From: Nitrospira sp. KM1 | GTDB lineage: Bacteria > Nitrospirota > Nitrospiria > Nitrospirales > Nitrospiraceae | Assembly (NCBI RefSeq): GCF_011405515.1 | Contig: NZ_AP022671.1 | Location: 806,001-870,000, forward strand | DNA: 64,000 bases | Direction of reading: 5' to 3' | Shown here: positions 9,490 to 18,332 of the stretch, piece by piece | Numbering within the stretch: position 1 is the first letter of the stretch | Layout: every line of letters starts with the position of its first letter | Made by a program: the position numbers and the translations under genes | The notes under the pieces: generated by a model | What the model saw: the letters and a program-made list of their open reading frames with translations, nothing else | Told to the model about the DNA's origin: nothing | Database searches by the model: none

Positions 9490-9852
9490 CTATCCCAGCA
9501 CCCGTTTCACCGCCGCTAACAATTCTTCGCCCTTGAAGGGCTTCACGATGTGGGCGTTGGCTCCCTGTTGTTGTCCCCAAAACTTGTCGCTCTCGTTTCC
9601 CTTGGACGTGCAGAGAATGATCGGAATATTCTTGCATCGCTCATCGTTCTTGAGGTCCCGACAGGCTTGAAATCCATTGCGTCCCGGCATGACTACGTCC
9701 ATCACAATGAGGTCAGGCTTTTCAGTGGCGACTTTTTCTTCAAGTTTGTCACTGTTCGGAAATGACACAACGCTATGGCTGGCTCCCTTCAAGACTCCTT
9801 CGATCACCTGGAGTTCGGCATAGGAATCATCAACGACGACAATCTTGCTCAT
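9490..9852 (-). CDS. Single-domain response regulator (CheY/PilH-like)
   Basis: A 120-residue protein starting MSKIVVVDDS at ATG 9852, preceded by GAAGGAGAATGCAAG. Longer in-frame starts upstream have no support. All receiver residues are present: the DD pair, phospho-acceptor Asp in LIVMDVVMPGRNG, Thr in ILCTSKG and Lys in HIVKPF. No output domain is attached, so it should act by protein-protein contact, as CheY or PilG/PilH do. It lies between the heme protein and cheW and is the obvious diffusible phospho-acceptor for the CheA encoded downstream. Confidence 0.92.
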   Translation of the reverse strand: MSKIVVVDDSYAELQVIEGVLKGASHSVVSFPNSDKLEEKVATEKPDLIVMDVVMPGRNGFQACRDLKNDERCKNIPIILCTSKGNESDKFWGQQQGANAHIVKPFKGEELLAAVKRVLG

Positions 9853-9904
9853 CTTGCATTCTCCTTCAATTAATGGTGTATCGAACCCGGCACTGACGGT
9901 ACAT

Positions 9905-10642
9905 CTATTTGAGGGGCAGCACGACGCTGATCGCGCCGGCCAGTTCCCCTTCCTTCCATCCTTCCTTTTTGTGACCCGAGACATCGCGCTCACCCTTTGG
10001 TGATCCATGACAGCCTAAACAACTGGCAGCGGCATATTCCGGGTCCATCATGCGGAGAACCGGTCGGCCATCGAGCATGGTGTTGCGAACATACGACTGC
10101 CCCTTGGGATGTCGAGCATCGCTGAACATCCGCAGCACCTCGGCTTCGAAGTCATCGGGTTTGTTGCTGGGATTGCGATAGTCGATGCCCGTGAGCTTGA
10201 GCCGCACTCCGGATTTCTTGTAGAAATGTTCGCCCGTTCTCCTCGCAAACACTGCGGGGATAAAGCCCTTGAAAGAAATGCCGACCTTGTTGATCACCGG
10301 TTGCGCCTCGTCCACGACTTCCTTTTCGGCTTCGACTAAAGCCAGATACAGATTCGCCTGCGGCACGGCATTGGGAATGCGAAGATCGATTTTCGTCCGT
10401 TTTTTGAAGCGATCCATGACCTGGGCCGCCATATAGTCACCGGTAAACCCCTTGTCTCCCTTCGTCTGATCATTGATATTGGCCATCTGCTCGGACACGA
10501 CTCCGCGCCCAATCTTGACAAGCTCGATCAAATGTTCGGCTACCTCTCCTTCATTCGCAGCGAGCGCAGATCCCGTCCACCCCGCCAATATGAAAACGGC
10601 AAGCGCGCCCATCGTCATCGTCCTCATACGTATCACTTCCAT
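9905..10642 (-). CDS. Periplasmic c-type heme sensor-like protein (Tll0287/DUF3365 family)
   Basis: A 245-residue exported protein. ATG 10642 is chosen because AAGGAGG lies five bases upstream; the in-frame ATG at 10663 precedes that site. The N-terminus is a signal peptide (hydrophobic GALAVFILAGWTGSALA). The body matches the Tll0287-like fold and ends with one CLGCH heme-attachment motif (~residue 208) in a context typical of DUF3365. Known relatives are stand-alone heme proteins or sensor domains of kinases and receptors, thought to sense redox state or gases. It is the first gene after a good promoter at 10813-10840 and heads the chemosensory operon. Confidence 0.85.
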   Translation of the reverse strand: MEVIRMRTMTMGALAVFILAGWTGSALAANEGEVAEHLIELVKIGRGVVSEQMANINDQTKGDKGFTGDYMAAQVMDRFKKRTKIDLRIPNAVPQANLYLALVEAEKEVVDEAQPVINKVGISFKGFIPAVFARRTGEHFYKKSGVRLKLTGIDYRNPSNKPDDFEAEVLRMFSDARHPKGQSYVRNTMLDGRPVLRMMDPEYAAASCLGCHGSPKGERDVSGHKKEGWKEGELAGAISVVLPLK

Positions 10643-10812
10643 ACCGCCCTCCTTGTTGGTCATGGCACGAGCATCGGCTGGACCATGCTCACGCGCTTAC
10701 TCTTCATGGTGGGATTCATTCATCTCCACTTCGGTTGAGGACATCACTCCATTACACGGACACGCCTGCACAAGAGGCGACGGGGACCTGTGTGCCCGTC
10801 CATCCTCCGTTC

Positions 10813-10840
10813 AAAATATCCGAATATCGTACCCTGTCAA
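10813..10840 (-). promoter_or_regulatory. Candidate sigma70 promoter for heme protein/chemosensory operon
   Basis: On the minus strand TTGACA (10835-10840) is separated by 16 bp from TATTTT (10813-10818). It lies about 170 bp upstream of the heme-protein start and is the only good promoter seen in the 10643-11052 gap. Confidence 0.5.
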
Positions 10841-11052
10841 CTTTTTTGGATTTTTGCACTCACGCAGACAGGCCATTCATCTCTGCCTGATCACCGAGGC
10901 AGTGTGCGATTGTTTATGGTGGCGAAGCCCAACCAGAACTGGAGCAGGTGGCGTGACCGATACCACGCAATCGCGGATGACACGGTGAGTGCGATCAATT
11001 TCCAGGATGACGATGAAGCATTATCGACAACGCGCCGGCGCCGACCCGGCCG
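10841..11052. other. Intergenic region between the chemosensory and cobalamin operons
   Basis: With the promoter and leader (10643-10840) this makes a ~410 bp gap without a supportable gene. No convincing terminator for the cobalamin operon was found. Short open frames here have no coding character. Confidence 0.6.
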
Positions 11053-11814
11053 TTATCGCGCTTTGGATGGGCGGAGGTTGTGTTGCCATCGACTGGAGCG
11101 CTGGAGCCCTTCGTACACGCAGTTTGCCACCAGACGACCGATGATCGATCCGATGATGGTGTGCGTCCCACTGTAGGACACTTTGGGACCATGACCTGAA
11201 CTCGCGATGACGACGGCATCCGTCCCTGTACCGGTGGCCATATGTTTTCCGCTTGAACTGGGAACGCGGCACTCGAGTAGCGTCGCGGTCTTACTCTCCG
11301 TCGCCACCTGCACAGCACCAACCATCGCAGACCGAGACAGGCAAGCGTTCGTGACGAGAATGACGTTGATCGTTCCAGTCTGATCGCGTTGTTTGGGCGA
11401 TCCTGTGTGACTTGCCGACTCACCGGCTCTCACCGCATTGGTCACCCCGACGGTGCAAAAACACATGACGGAGAATCTGCCAACCCGCTCGCTTGCTGTC
11501 ACGAGTTGCTTGAGAGCGACCGCCGTCATCAATCCGACGCTGGGTTCAGCGGCACTGAGACGTGAAGCCACGTTTCTTAGATATCTCGCAGGACCGCTCC
11601 ATGACATGCGTTGCAATCCAGGCCGCGTGCCTGCTGCAGGCCTTGCGAGAGGGTTCGCTTCTACCTGATGATTGATAATTGACCGTGCCATCGCAAACCC
11701 ACCAGCCCGGGGTGCAGAAGACAACACACGATACGGTCGAGGGAAATCTATGACCAGCGTGTTGTCCGCGACTCGATACGATAGATCGATATGATTGGGT
11801 GTCCTTTTATGCAT
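11053..11814 (-). CDS. cbiZ: Adenosylcobinamide amidohydrolase CbiZ
   Basis: A 253-residue enzyme that hydrolyses the amide linking adenosylcobyric acid to aminopropanol, in adenosylcobinamide or in foreign cobamides, releasing adenosylcobyric acid for rebuilding. Family signatures are clear: GVTNAVRAGE, GTINVILVTNACLSRSAM, and HMATGTGTDAVVIASSGHG near residue 200. It is the last gene of the cobalamin operon and overlaps the upstream cobD by 8 bp. CbiZ is best known from archaea and some salvage-competent bacteria. Its presence beside cbiB and cobU points to corrinoid remodelling rather than simple salvage. Confidence 0.9.
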   Translation of the reverse strand: MHKRTPNHIDLSYRVADNTLVIDFPRPYRVLSSAPRAGGFAMARSIINHQVEANPLARPAAGTRPGLQRMSWSGPARYLRNVASRLSAAEPSVGLMTAVALKQLVTASERVGRFSVMCFCTVGVTNAVRAGESASHTGSPKQRDQTGTINVILVTNACLSRSAMVGAVQVATESKTATLLECRVPSSSGKHMATGTGTDAVVIASSGHGPKVSYSGTHTIIGSIIGRLVANCVYEGLQRSSRWQHNLRPSKAR

Positions 11815-12928
11815 TCGTGTGAATTCTCAGCGTCTTCCTCAACAGGCGGACCAATCTATCGTTTTCCAGCGAGGTTCGAACGGCCAGGCGAATGGTCCGG
11901 CCATTGAGCCCCGGGGTTTGAGAACAGTCCCTGATCAGAATCCCCTTCCGCCCTAACATCATGGTCACTGCATCGGCACGCCAGCCCGGAGGCAACTCAA
12001 TCATGACGAAGTTCGCATGCGAGTCGAATACGGTTAATCCCCCTATCGAAGCCAGACTCTCCATAAAACGCGGGCGTTCTTTCAGCATGAAGGCGAGCGA
12101 TCGGTCCATATATCCACGATCCTGCATCGAGACGATGGCGGCGTGCTGGGCGAGGACGTTCACCGACCAGGGAGGCTGCAACCGACGAATCCGTTCTGCC
12201 GTGCTCGGACAAGAGATGCTGTAACCAATGCGCAGTCCAGGAATGGCGTAAAACTTGGTGAAGCTGCGGAGCACGACCACCAGGGGAAAATGTTGCAACC
12301 GCGGCACAATGGAGACCGCCGAACAATATTCCGCAAACGTTTCATCCAGAATGGTCCATGCGCGGGCTCGGTGAGCTGCTCTCAAGATCGTTTCCAGCTC
12401 CTCCTGCTCCCAAATTTGACCCGTTAGACTGTTCGGCTGACAGACAAACACGGCATCCACACCCCGCCTCTGGAGCTTCCGGCTCCGAATCCACCGTACG
12501 ATCTCGCCACAGGAAGGACGATATTGCTCAATTCGCTTCGCCGACAAGAGAGTCGAACGGCCGCCGTGCTTCTCGACCGCGGCGGCATATTCTGAGAAAG
12601 CGGGCCCTGCAATGGCGGCTGAGCGGATCGACAGCGCACGAGGCACCGTATCGATCAACTCGGATGAACCGTTTCCAACTACGAACCAATCGGCCGGCAA
12701 ATTAAACCGCACGCCCAGAGCGTACCGAAGCGCAGAGCATTCGGGGTCCGGGTAATGCCTGATGACCGGAAGCATATCCGCGAGCGCCCGCATGACTCTT
12801 TTCGAAGGACCGAGGGGATTGACACTCGCACTGAAATCGACGATCGCGTTGAGCGGTTTCCGAAGAATTCTCGAAGCTTGATGGACATTCCCACCATGCG
12901 TGGGCCGTTTGGTTACAGTGCCAGACAT
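11807..12928 (-). CDS. cobD: L-threonine-O-3-phosphate decarboxylase (CobD/CobC family)
   Basis: A 373-residue fold-type I PLP enzyme of the histidinol-phosphate aminotransferase-like group. The PLP-binding lysine is in RSFTKFYAIPGLRIGY, the N-terminal substrate motif is FSASVNPLGPS, and GNGSSELID precedes the cofactor-binding region. In cobalamin synthesis it makes (R)-1-amino-2-propanol O-phosphate from threonine phosphate, the linker attached by CbiB. It overlaps cbiB by 16 bp upstream and cbiZ downstream. An aminotransferase role is possible in principle but unlikely in this operon. Confidence 0.9.
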   Translation of the reverse strand: MSGTVTKRPTHGGNVHQASRILRKPLNAIVDFSASVNPLGPSKRVMRALADMLPVIRHYPDPECSALRYALGVRFNLPADWFVVGNGSSELIDTVPRALSIRSAAIAGPAFSEYAAAVEKHGGRSTLLSAKRIEQYRPSCGEIVRWIRSRKLQRRGVDAVFVCQPNSLTGQIWEQEELETILRAAHRARAWTILDETFAEYCSAVSIVPRLQHFPLVVVLRSFTKFYAIPGLRIGYSISCPSTAERIRRLQPPWSVNVLAQHAAIVSMQDRGYMDRSLAFMLKERPRFMESLASIGGLTVFDSHANFVMIELPPGWRADAVTMMLGRKGILIRDCSQTPGLNGRTIRLAVRTSLENDRLVRLLRKTLRIHTNA

Positions 12929-13872
12929 ACGATCGATCCCGCAATACCGAGAACATAAGAGACGCTCATGATACGTTGGGCCTGTTCAATATGATTGGGG
13001 GAGAGCGCATGGACAGGTTCCCCGAGATACGGTCTTACGACCCTTTTGCCGTCATAATAGCTTTCGCCTCCTAACTGCACACCGATTGCACCCGCCATCG
13101 CAGCTTCCGGTCTACCGCTGTTTGGGCTCGCATGCTTGTGTCCATCGCGAAGCAGAACGGTGGCACCGCGTGTGGCGGCTTGCAAATCCCGCATGACAAT
13201 TGCTCCCGCCGCAACCATCAACCATCCCGTGAGCCGTGACGGAATCCAGTTGAGCAGATCGTCCAACCTCGCGGACGCCCACCCAAACTCTCGATACTGG
13301 TCGTCCTGGTGTCCGACCAGCGAATCGAGTGTGCTCACGGCTTTAAAGGCCAATGCGAGCGGCACACCACCGAGAGTCAGATAGAAGAGCGGCGCGACAA
13401 CGCCATCAGAGGCGCTTTCTGCGACGGTCTCGACGGTCGCCCTGACGATCTCCTGTTCGGAGAGTGGGTCGGTGTCACGGCCAACAATCAGGCTCACCGC
13501 CTTCCTTGCTTCGACAAGATCGGTTTGCCGCAGTGCATCGAGAACACGGTTCGAATGGTCCATGAGATCGCGCCAAGCCAACACCGTACTGGCAAGCCAC
13601 AGGTTGACCACGAATCCAATCCACTCGTGGATCCCGGTGGCGACGGCAATGACAGCCCATCCCCCTATTGCGGCGACAGCCGGCAATCCCAAGGCGAGCA
13701 CCGTACCGGCTATCCGAAGAGCCAGCGGACGCCGGCACGATGCGCGGATCACCTGTTCGAACCACACGCTGGCTGATCCCATCATCCGAACCGGATGAGG
13801 GAATCGGCGCGGGTCTCCGATTACCGCGTCCAATGCACAGGCCGAAATCACGTCGGCGGCTGTCATGGCCAT
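12913..13872 (-). CDS. cbiB: Adenosylcobinamide-phosphate synthase CbiB
   Basis: A 319-residue integral membrane protein (also called CobD in the aerobic pathway) that joins adenosylcobyric acid to aminopropanol phosphate. The N-terminus has the family motif DAVIGDPRRFPHPVRMMGS, the middle has ESASDGVVAPLFY and FGWASARLDDLLNWIPSRL, and HASPNSGRPEAAMAGAIGVQ lies at ~residue 245. Four to five hydrophobic segments are visible. It overlaps cobS by 10 bp and cobD by 16 bp. It could act both in synthesis and in re-attachment after CbiZ cleavage. Confidence 0.93.
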   Translation of the reverse strand: MAMTAADVISACALDAVIGDPRRFPHPVRMMGSASVWFEQVIRASCRRPLALRIAGTVLALGLPAVAAIGGWAVIAVATGIHEWIGFVVNLWLASTVLAWRDLMDHSNRVLDALRQTDLVEARKAVSLIVGRDTDPLSEQEIVRATVETVAESASDGVVAPLFYLTLGGVPLALAFKAVSTLDSLVGHQDDQYREFGWASARLDDLLNWIPSRLTGWLMVAAGAIVMRDLQAATRGATVLLRDGHKHASPNSGRPEAAMAGAIGVQLGGESYYDGKRVVRPYLGEPVHALSPNHIEQAQRIMSVSYVLGIAGSIVCLAL

Positions 13873-14627
13873 CGGCTGAGGACAGGAATGCTCACGAGGA
13901 AGACCAGTTCCACAATTTCATTGGTGGCGCCAAGCGTGTCGCCGGTGATGCCTCCGAAATACCTGACATACGCAAATGTCAATGCTCTGCATACGGCGCC
14001 GCTTATGAGCACGATCAGTACGGCCAGCACAATTCCAAAACTCCAGGCTAGAAGAAAGAACACGGAAATGGTGGCCACAACGAGGTGACCGGCTTTCAGA
14101 TGATCGAGGAATGGCGCAGCCAATCCGCCGCCTGGCCTTGCGTACGATGCGCCATACGCTCCGCTGGCCATGGACCAGCGGCCAACAGCCGGCATACACA
14201 ATAATATGGACGTCCGGAGACCATCCGGCAGGGTCACAAGGGTGGCATAGCGGAGCAACAACGACAGACAGAGCCCGGTGCCTCCAATCGCCCCGATTCG
14301 GGGATCGCGCATGATCGTCAAACGCTCCGTGAAGGTCCGTCCACCGGCCAGTCCATCGAACGTGTCGGCAAGTCCGTCTTGATGGAGGCCGCGTGTCATT
14401 GCAACCAGCACGATCATGAGGATAATCGCTGTCACTTCCCGGGGGAACAATCCGGCCATGAGCAGATCAACCACTGCAAGCCCTGCCCCCAGGAGAAATC
14501 CGACGAGGGGATACCACATCATCGAAGCCGCGAGATCCCCAGGCATGGGATCGTGATGATGTCGGCTCAATGGGATGGCCGTGAGGAATTGCCAGGCCAC
14601 CAACAAAGGGCGCAGCACCGCGGTCAT
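13863..14627 (-). CDS. cobS: Adenosylcobinamide-GDP ribazoletransferase CobS
   Basis: A 254-residue polytopic membrane enzyme that condenses AdoCbi-GDP with alpha-ribazole (phosphate) in the final assembly step. The start MTAVLRPLLVAWQFLTAIPL at 14627 gives an ATGA overlap with the cobT stop; a longer in-frame extension to 14717 inside cobT is rejected. Typical features are the early LTAIPL segment, RGLHQDGLADTFDGLAGG (~residues 84-101), and several transmembrane helices. It overlaps cbiB by 10 bp at its 3' end. Confidence 0.93.
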   Translation of the reverse strand: MTAVLRPLLVAWQFLTAIPLSRHHHDPMPGDLAASMMWYPLVGFLLGAGLAVVDLLMAGLFPREVTAIILMIVLVAMTRGLHQDGLADTFDGLAGGRTFTERLTIMRDPRIGAIGGTGLCLSLLLRYATLVTLPDGLRTSILLCMPAVGRWSMASGAYGASYARPGGGLAAPFLDHLKAGHLVVATISVFFLLAWSFGIVLAVLIVLISGAVCRALTFAYVRYFGGITGDTLGATNEIVELVFLVSIPVLSRWP

Positions 14628-15679
14628 TCGCTCCGCCCCGACACTCCTGCTTCTCCGAACGTCGCCATCTCCGTTAGAATCTTCACCGCAGCTTGCACCA
14701 TGCCGATTCCCAAACAAGCTCCCGTCCCCTCTCCCAGCCGCAGATCAAGATCGAAGAGTGGGTTCAGCCTGAGTCTCTCCAGAATGATCCGATGCCCTCG
14801 CTCCACCGACCGGTGGGAGGCGATCAGGAATTCCCGGCACCGCGGAGCTACACCACAGGCAATCAATGCCGCGGCGCCGGCAATGAATCCATCCAAGACA
14901 ACAGGCACCTTGACAGCTGCTCCTCCGAGAATGAGCCCGGCCATCCCGGCAATCTCCAATCCCCCGACTTTGGCCAGAACATCGAGCGGGTCTTCCGAGT
15001 CAGGCTGATGTATGGCCAACGCCCGTCCGATCACTTTAACCTTCTTTTCTCGAGCCCTCTCGTCGATACCAGTGCCGGCTCCCGTCACCGAATCGACAGC
15101 CGCGCCGGTCATGGCGGCGGTAATTGCTGAACTGGCTGTCGTGTTGCCTATCCCCATCTCACCGGTCCCGATCAACCCTGCTCCATCACGGACCGCGGCA
15201 GTAGCCAGTTCCACACCGACCATGATCGCTTGTTCGGCGACAGGTCGGCTCATGGCCGCCTCACGAAGCATGTTGCAAGTCCCTCTCATCAACTTCCGGT
15301 TGATGAGACCATCCGTCGTAGGAAATTCATGGTCGACCCCGATGTCCACCACGCGCACCGGGATGCCCACATGACGGGCCAGCACGTTGACCGCCGCGCC
15401 CGATCGAATAAAATTCAACACCATCTGGGCCGTCACTGCCCTGGGATAGGCGCTCACCCCCTCATCGACCACCCCGTGGTCCGCAGCGAATGTAAAGACG
15501 ACACCCGACGGAACGGCGGGTTTGCGATCTCCAGTCATGGCGCAATACTGCACGGCTAACTCCTCAAGGCGGCCGAGGCTTCCTTGGGGCTTGGTCAAGT
15601 TGTCCAATCGCCGCTGCGCGTCAGCAGCGGCAGTCATATCAGGGAAACCAATCATACGTGTGACATCCAATAAAGACAT
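14624..15679 (-). CDS. cobT: Nicotinate-nucleotide--dimethylbenzimidazole phosphoribosyltransferase CobT
   Basis: A 351-residue cytoplasmic enzyme that activates the lower-ligand base to its alpha-ribotide. Signatures are LTKPQGSLGRLEELAVQYC near the N-terminus, FAADHGVVDEGVSAYP, GEMGIGNTTASSA, and the C-terminal LRLGEGTGACLGI containing the catalytic glutamate. ATG at 15679 lies seven bases after the cobU stop. The base it uses (dimethylbenzimidazole or another) cannot be told from the sequence, and no bluB or bza genes are in the window. Confidence 0.95.
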   Translation of the reverse strand: MSLLDVTRMIGFPDMTAAADAQRRLDNLTKPQGSLGRLEELAVQYCAMTGDRKPAVPSGVVFTFAADHGVVDEGVSAYPRAVTAQMVLNFIRSGAAVNVLARHVGIPVRVVDIGVDHEFPTTDGLINRKLMRGTCNMLREAAMSRPVAEQAIMVGVELATAAVRDGAGLIGTGEMGIGNTTASSAITAAMTGAAVDSVTGAGTGIDERAREKKVKVIGRALAIHQPDSEDPLDVLAKVGGLEIAGMAGLILGGAAVKVPVVLDGFIAGAAALIACGVAPRCREFLIASHRSVERGHRIILERLRLNPLFDLDLRLGEGTGACLGIGMVQAAVKILTEMATFGEAGVSGRSE

Positions 15680-15686
15680 AACTCTC

Positions 15687-16235
15687 CTATTTGATCTGAA
15701 CAGGAAGCCCGCTCACCACTAAGAACACTTGGTCCGCTTCGGCGGCAATCAGCTGATTGAGAGCTCCTGCCAGTTCACGAAATCGCCTGGAGACTCTATC
15801 TGCAGGGACAAGGCCCATGCCCAACTCGTTACTGACGAGCACAGCCCGAGCGTGACTCTTCCGGATACACGAAAGAATGGCCTTTGCATCCTTCAGCACT
15901 CTTGAATCCGAGATTTCCTGTTCATACTGGTTCGACACCCACATCGTCAGGCAATCGACGAGAATCACGCGATACGACGCCGCATGCCGTTTCATCCATG
16001 CAACCAGTCCGAGAGGGACTTCCGCGGTCTTCCATGAGGATGATCGCGTGCGCCGGTGTCTGGCAATCTTCATCGCCATCTCCTCATCCAACCCTTGTCC
16101 CGTGGCCACGAATGCACGGCGCGCCGTCCGTTTCACACCGCGAACCGCTATGTTCATCGCCGCCTCACTTTTACCTGACGATGCGCCGCCCAGGACCAGG
16201 ATCAGCTCGGATGCCGGCTTGTCCCTTCTCCGCAC
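15687..16235 (-). CDS. cobU: Adenosylcobinamide kinase / guanylyltransferase CobU
   Basis: A 182-residue P-loop protein (LGGASSGKSEAAMN, Walker A) that phosphorylates adenosylcobinamide and then transfers GMP to form AdoCbi-GDP. Further motifs are VDCLTMWVSN (Walker B region) and LVSNELGMGLVP. The start is GTG at 16235, sharing one base with the cobQ stop. Bacterial CobU accepts cobinamide directly through its kinase activity, so the operon has two routes to the same intermediate: this one and the CbiZ-CbiB loop. Confidence 0.92.
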   Translation of the reverse strand: MRRRDKPASELILVLGGASSGKSEAAMNIAVRGVKRTARRAFVATGQGLDEEMAMKIARHRRTRSSSWKTAEVPLGLVAWMKRHAASYRVILVDCLTMWVSNQYEQEISDSRVLKDAKAILSCIRKSHARAVLVSNELGMGLVPADRVSRRFRELAGALNQLIAAEADQVFLVVSGLPVQIK

Positions 16236-17731
16236 TACACTCCCTCTTCGATCAACCGGTCAATAACGGGTAGCGCCAGGTGCTTCACGACCACATCGGC
16301 CAGCCGGTCGATTTTAGCGTCCAATGAGTGGCTGTGTGTCACCGGGAGAACCTCCCATCCCTTCCATCGGCGCAATCGATTCAACCACCATCGCCGAAAT
16401 TCGGCGCACTCGAACAGTCCATGCACAGAAGTCCCAAACTTCCTCCCGTGATCGAGGGAGACGCCATCATCAAGATATTCCTCCGCCGTCGGGGACTGCA
16501 TATGAATGAAGGGCTGACTTTTTCCTCGAATGGTGGTGCGTCCCATATGCACACGATAGCCTGTCACTGCCGTCCCGCTCTCCGCGTGACGTCCTGCGAC
16601 AGGTTGGACAATCTTCGGTACGGCGAACACGGTTTCGACCGGGAGGATTCCAAGCCCGCATGCTTCGGCCTGATCGGATTCCAGATGTTCCGGGTCCCGG
16701 ATGGTCCGTCCAAGGAGCTGGTACCCGCCGCAAATGCCGCCGACCATACCACCGGCCTCCAGGACCCGTTCTGCAAAAGTGTCAAATTCACGAGCGCGAA
16801 CGAAGCTCAATGCCTGGATCGTGTGTTTTGTTCCGGGGAATATCAGGGCATCCACCAAATGATCACCAGGTCGCTCCATTCGCAGAACTTCGACATCCGG
16901 CTCCGAGGCCAGCGGCTCGAAATCCGTCGCATTGGAAATTGCAGGGAGGTCCACGATGCCAACCCTGATGCGATCGGGCATCTTGTCAGTCGAAACAAAT
17001 CCGCTCAACCACCCCAACGAATCCTCCTCCGGAATATTCATATCCTTTATATAGGGAACCACGCCGGCGCAGACCATCCCGGTTTCCTTCGAAACGCGAG
17101 TCAGCCCGCCGTCGAGAAGATGCTCGTCCCCGCGAAACTTATTGACGGCGAAGGCCTTCAAATGCCGACGATCGGGTTCGTCCAGCAATGACCAGGTACC
17201 GACCAACGAGGCAAATACCCCGCCTCGGTCGATATCCCCCACCAAAACAACCGGCGCCCCTGCGAACCGAGCCATCTGCATGTTTACGACATCGCAGTCC
17301 CGAAGATTGACCTCCGCGGGGCTGCCGGCGCCTTCGAGCACAACCAGGTCGAATTCGTGAGCGAGTCGCGAAAAACTTTCTTGTACCACAGACCAATATC
17401 GGCGCCGGATCATTCCGAAATCTGCGGCAGTCAATGTATCGCACACATCACCCGCGACAATCAGTTGAGCCCGGAGATCATCGGCCGGCTTAATCAACAC
17501 GGGATTGAAATCCGCCCTCGGCGCCAGTCCGCAGGCCGCAGCTTGCACGGCCTGGGCTCGGCCGATCTCCTTCCCGTCCGGAGTGACGAAGGAATTATTC
17601 GACATGTTTTGTGCTTTGAAGGGCGCGACGCGAAGCCCTCGCCTCGTGAACACGCGGCACAGGGCCGACACGAGCGTGGACTTGCCGACATGCGACGCCG
17701 TTCCCTGGATCATGAGCGTGCGTGCCGGCAT
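16235..17731 (-). CDS. cobQ: Cobyric acid synthase CobQ/CbiP
   Basis: A 498-residue glutamine-dependent amidotransferase that amidates adenosylcobyrinic acid a,c-diamide at four side chains. The N-terminal dethiobiotin-synthetase-like domain begins with a P-loop (GTASHVGKSTLVSAL) and contains KAQNMSNNSFVTPDGKEIGR. The C-terminal triad-type glutaminase domain has the nucleophile in GGICGGYQLLG (~residue 336) and the histidine in VHGLFE. It follows the adenosyltransferase gene by 3 bp. Earlier corrin-ring genes (cbi/cob) are not in this window, so whether the ring is made de novo is undetermined. Confidence 0.95.
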   Translation of the reverse strand: MPARTLMIQGTASHVGKSTLVSALCRVFTRRGLRVAPFKAQNMSNNSFVTPDGKEIGRAQAVQAAACGLAPRADFNPVLIKPADDLRAQLIVAGDVCDTLTAADFGMIRRRYWSVVQESFSRLAHEFDLVVLEGAGSPAEVNLRDCDVVNMQMARFAGAPVVLVGDIDRGGVFASLVGTWSLLDEPDRRHLKAFAVNKFRGDEHLLDGGLTRVSKETGMVCAGVVPYIKDMNIPEEDSLGWLSGFVSTDKMPDRIRVGIVDLPAISNATDFEPLASEPDVEVLRMERPGDHLVDALIFPGTKHTIQALSFVRAREFDTFAERVLEAGGMVGGICGGYQLLGRTIRDPEHLESDQAEACGLGILPVETVFAVPKIVQPVAGRHAESGTAVTGYRVHMGRTTIRGKSQPFIHMQSPTAEEYLDDGVSLDHGRKFGTSVHGLFECAEFRRWWLNRLRRWKGWEVLPVTHSHSLDAKIDRLADVVVKHLALPVIDRLIEEGV

Positions 17732-17734
17732 GCA

Positions 17735-18331
17735 CTAGCGTTCCGCTTTGAGGTCTGCCGATTGACGCTCCCATAGAAACTCCGGCTCGCCGTGCATTTT
17801 GGCGACCCATCGCGCCAGGACGAACAGCGCGTCGCTCAACCGGTTCACGAATTTATTGATCTCGGCTTCGACCGTTTCTTCCCGCGACAGACGAATACAG
17901 ACACGTTCCGCTCGACGGCAGATGGTTCGCGATACGTGCAACGTGGCGGAGACTTTCCCTCCGCCTGGTAAGATGAATTCCTTGAGGGGGGCTAGATCTT
18001 CCTGACAGCGATCAATCATATGCTCGAGCCCCGTCACGTCCTGCGCCGTGATCGTCGGCATGTTCTTGAAGCGATCACCTGCTGCCGTGGCGAGAATACT
18101 GCCGATATCGAACAGTTTGTTTTGAACCCATCGTAAATCGGTTTCGAGGCGAGCTGCCTGGACTGAGTCTTTTTCATTGTTCAGCGTCCGGGCCAGTCCA
18201 ATCGATGCGTTCAGTTCATCGATGGTTCCATAGGCCTCCACGCGAAGACTGTCCTTCCACACCTGCTGTCCACCGGCCAAACGGGTTTGTCCCGCATCGC
18301 CGGTCCTCGTATAGACTTTTGTAATACGCAT
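17735..18331 (-). CDS. pduO: Cob(I)alamin adenosyltransferase, PduO type
   Basis: A 198-residue cytoplasmic enzyme that transfers adenosyl from ATP to Co(I) corrinoids. The N-terminus is diagnostic (MRITKVYTRTGDAGQTRLAG), followed by VEAYGTIDELNASIGLAR, and FILPGGGKVSATLHVSRTICRRAER holds the family's conserved region in two overlapping parts. It starts one base after the stop of the CWC-type gene and precedes cobQ by 3 bp. Adenosylation is required before CobQ, CbiB and CobU can act, which fits its early place in the operon. Confidence 0.93.
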   Translation of the reverse strand: MRITKVYTRTGDAGQTRLAGGQQVWKDSLRVEAYGTIDELNASIGLARTLNNEKDSVQAARLETDLRWVQNKLFDIGSILATAAGDRFKNMPTITAQDVTGLEHMIDRCQEDLAPLKEFILPGGGKVSATLHVSRTICRRAERVCIRLSREETVEAEINKFVNRLSDALFVLARWVAKMHGEPEFLWERQSADLKAER

Positions 18332-18332
18332 G

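Noticed and set aside
10790-11176. Plus-strand frame in the gap before cbiZ
   Set aside because: Half of it overlaps cbiZ antisense and the rest lacks any protein character.
13863-14717. Longer CobS reading frame starting inside cobT
   Set aside because: ATG 14627 gives a 4-bp ATGA overlap with cobT and the conserved CobS N-terminus.
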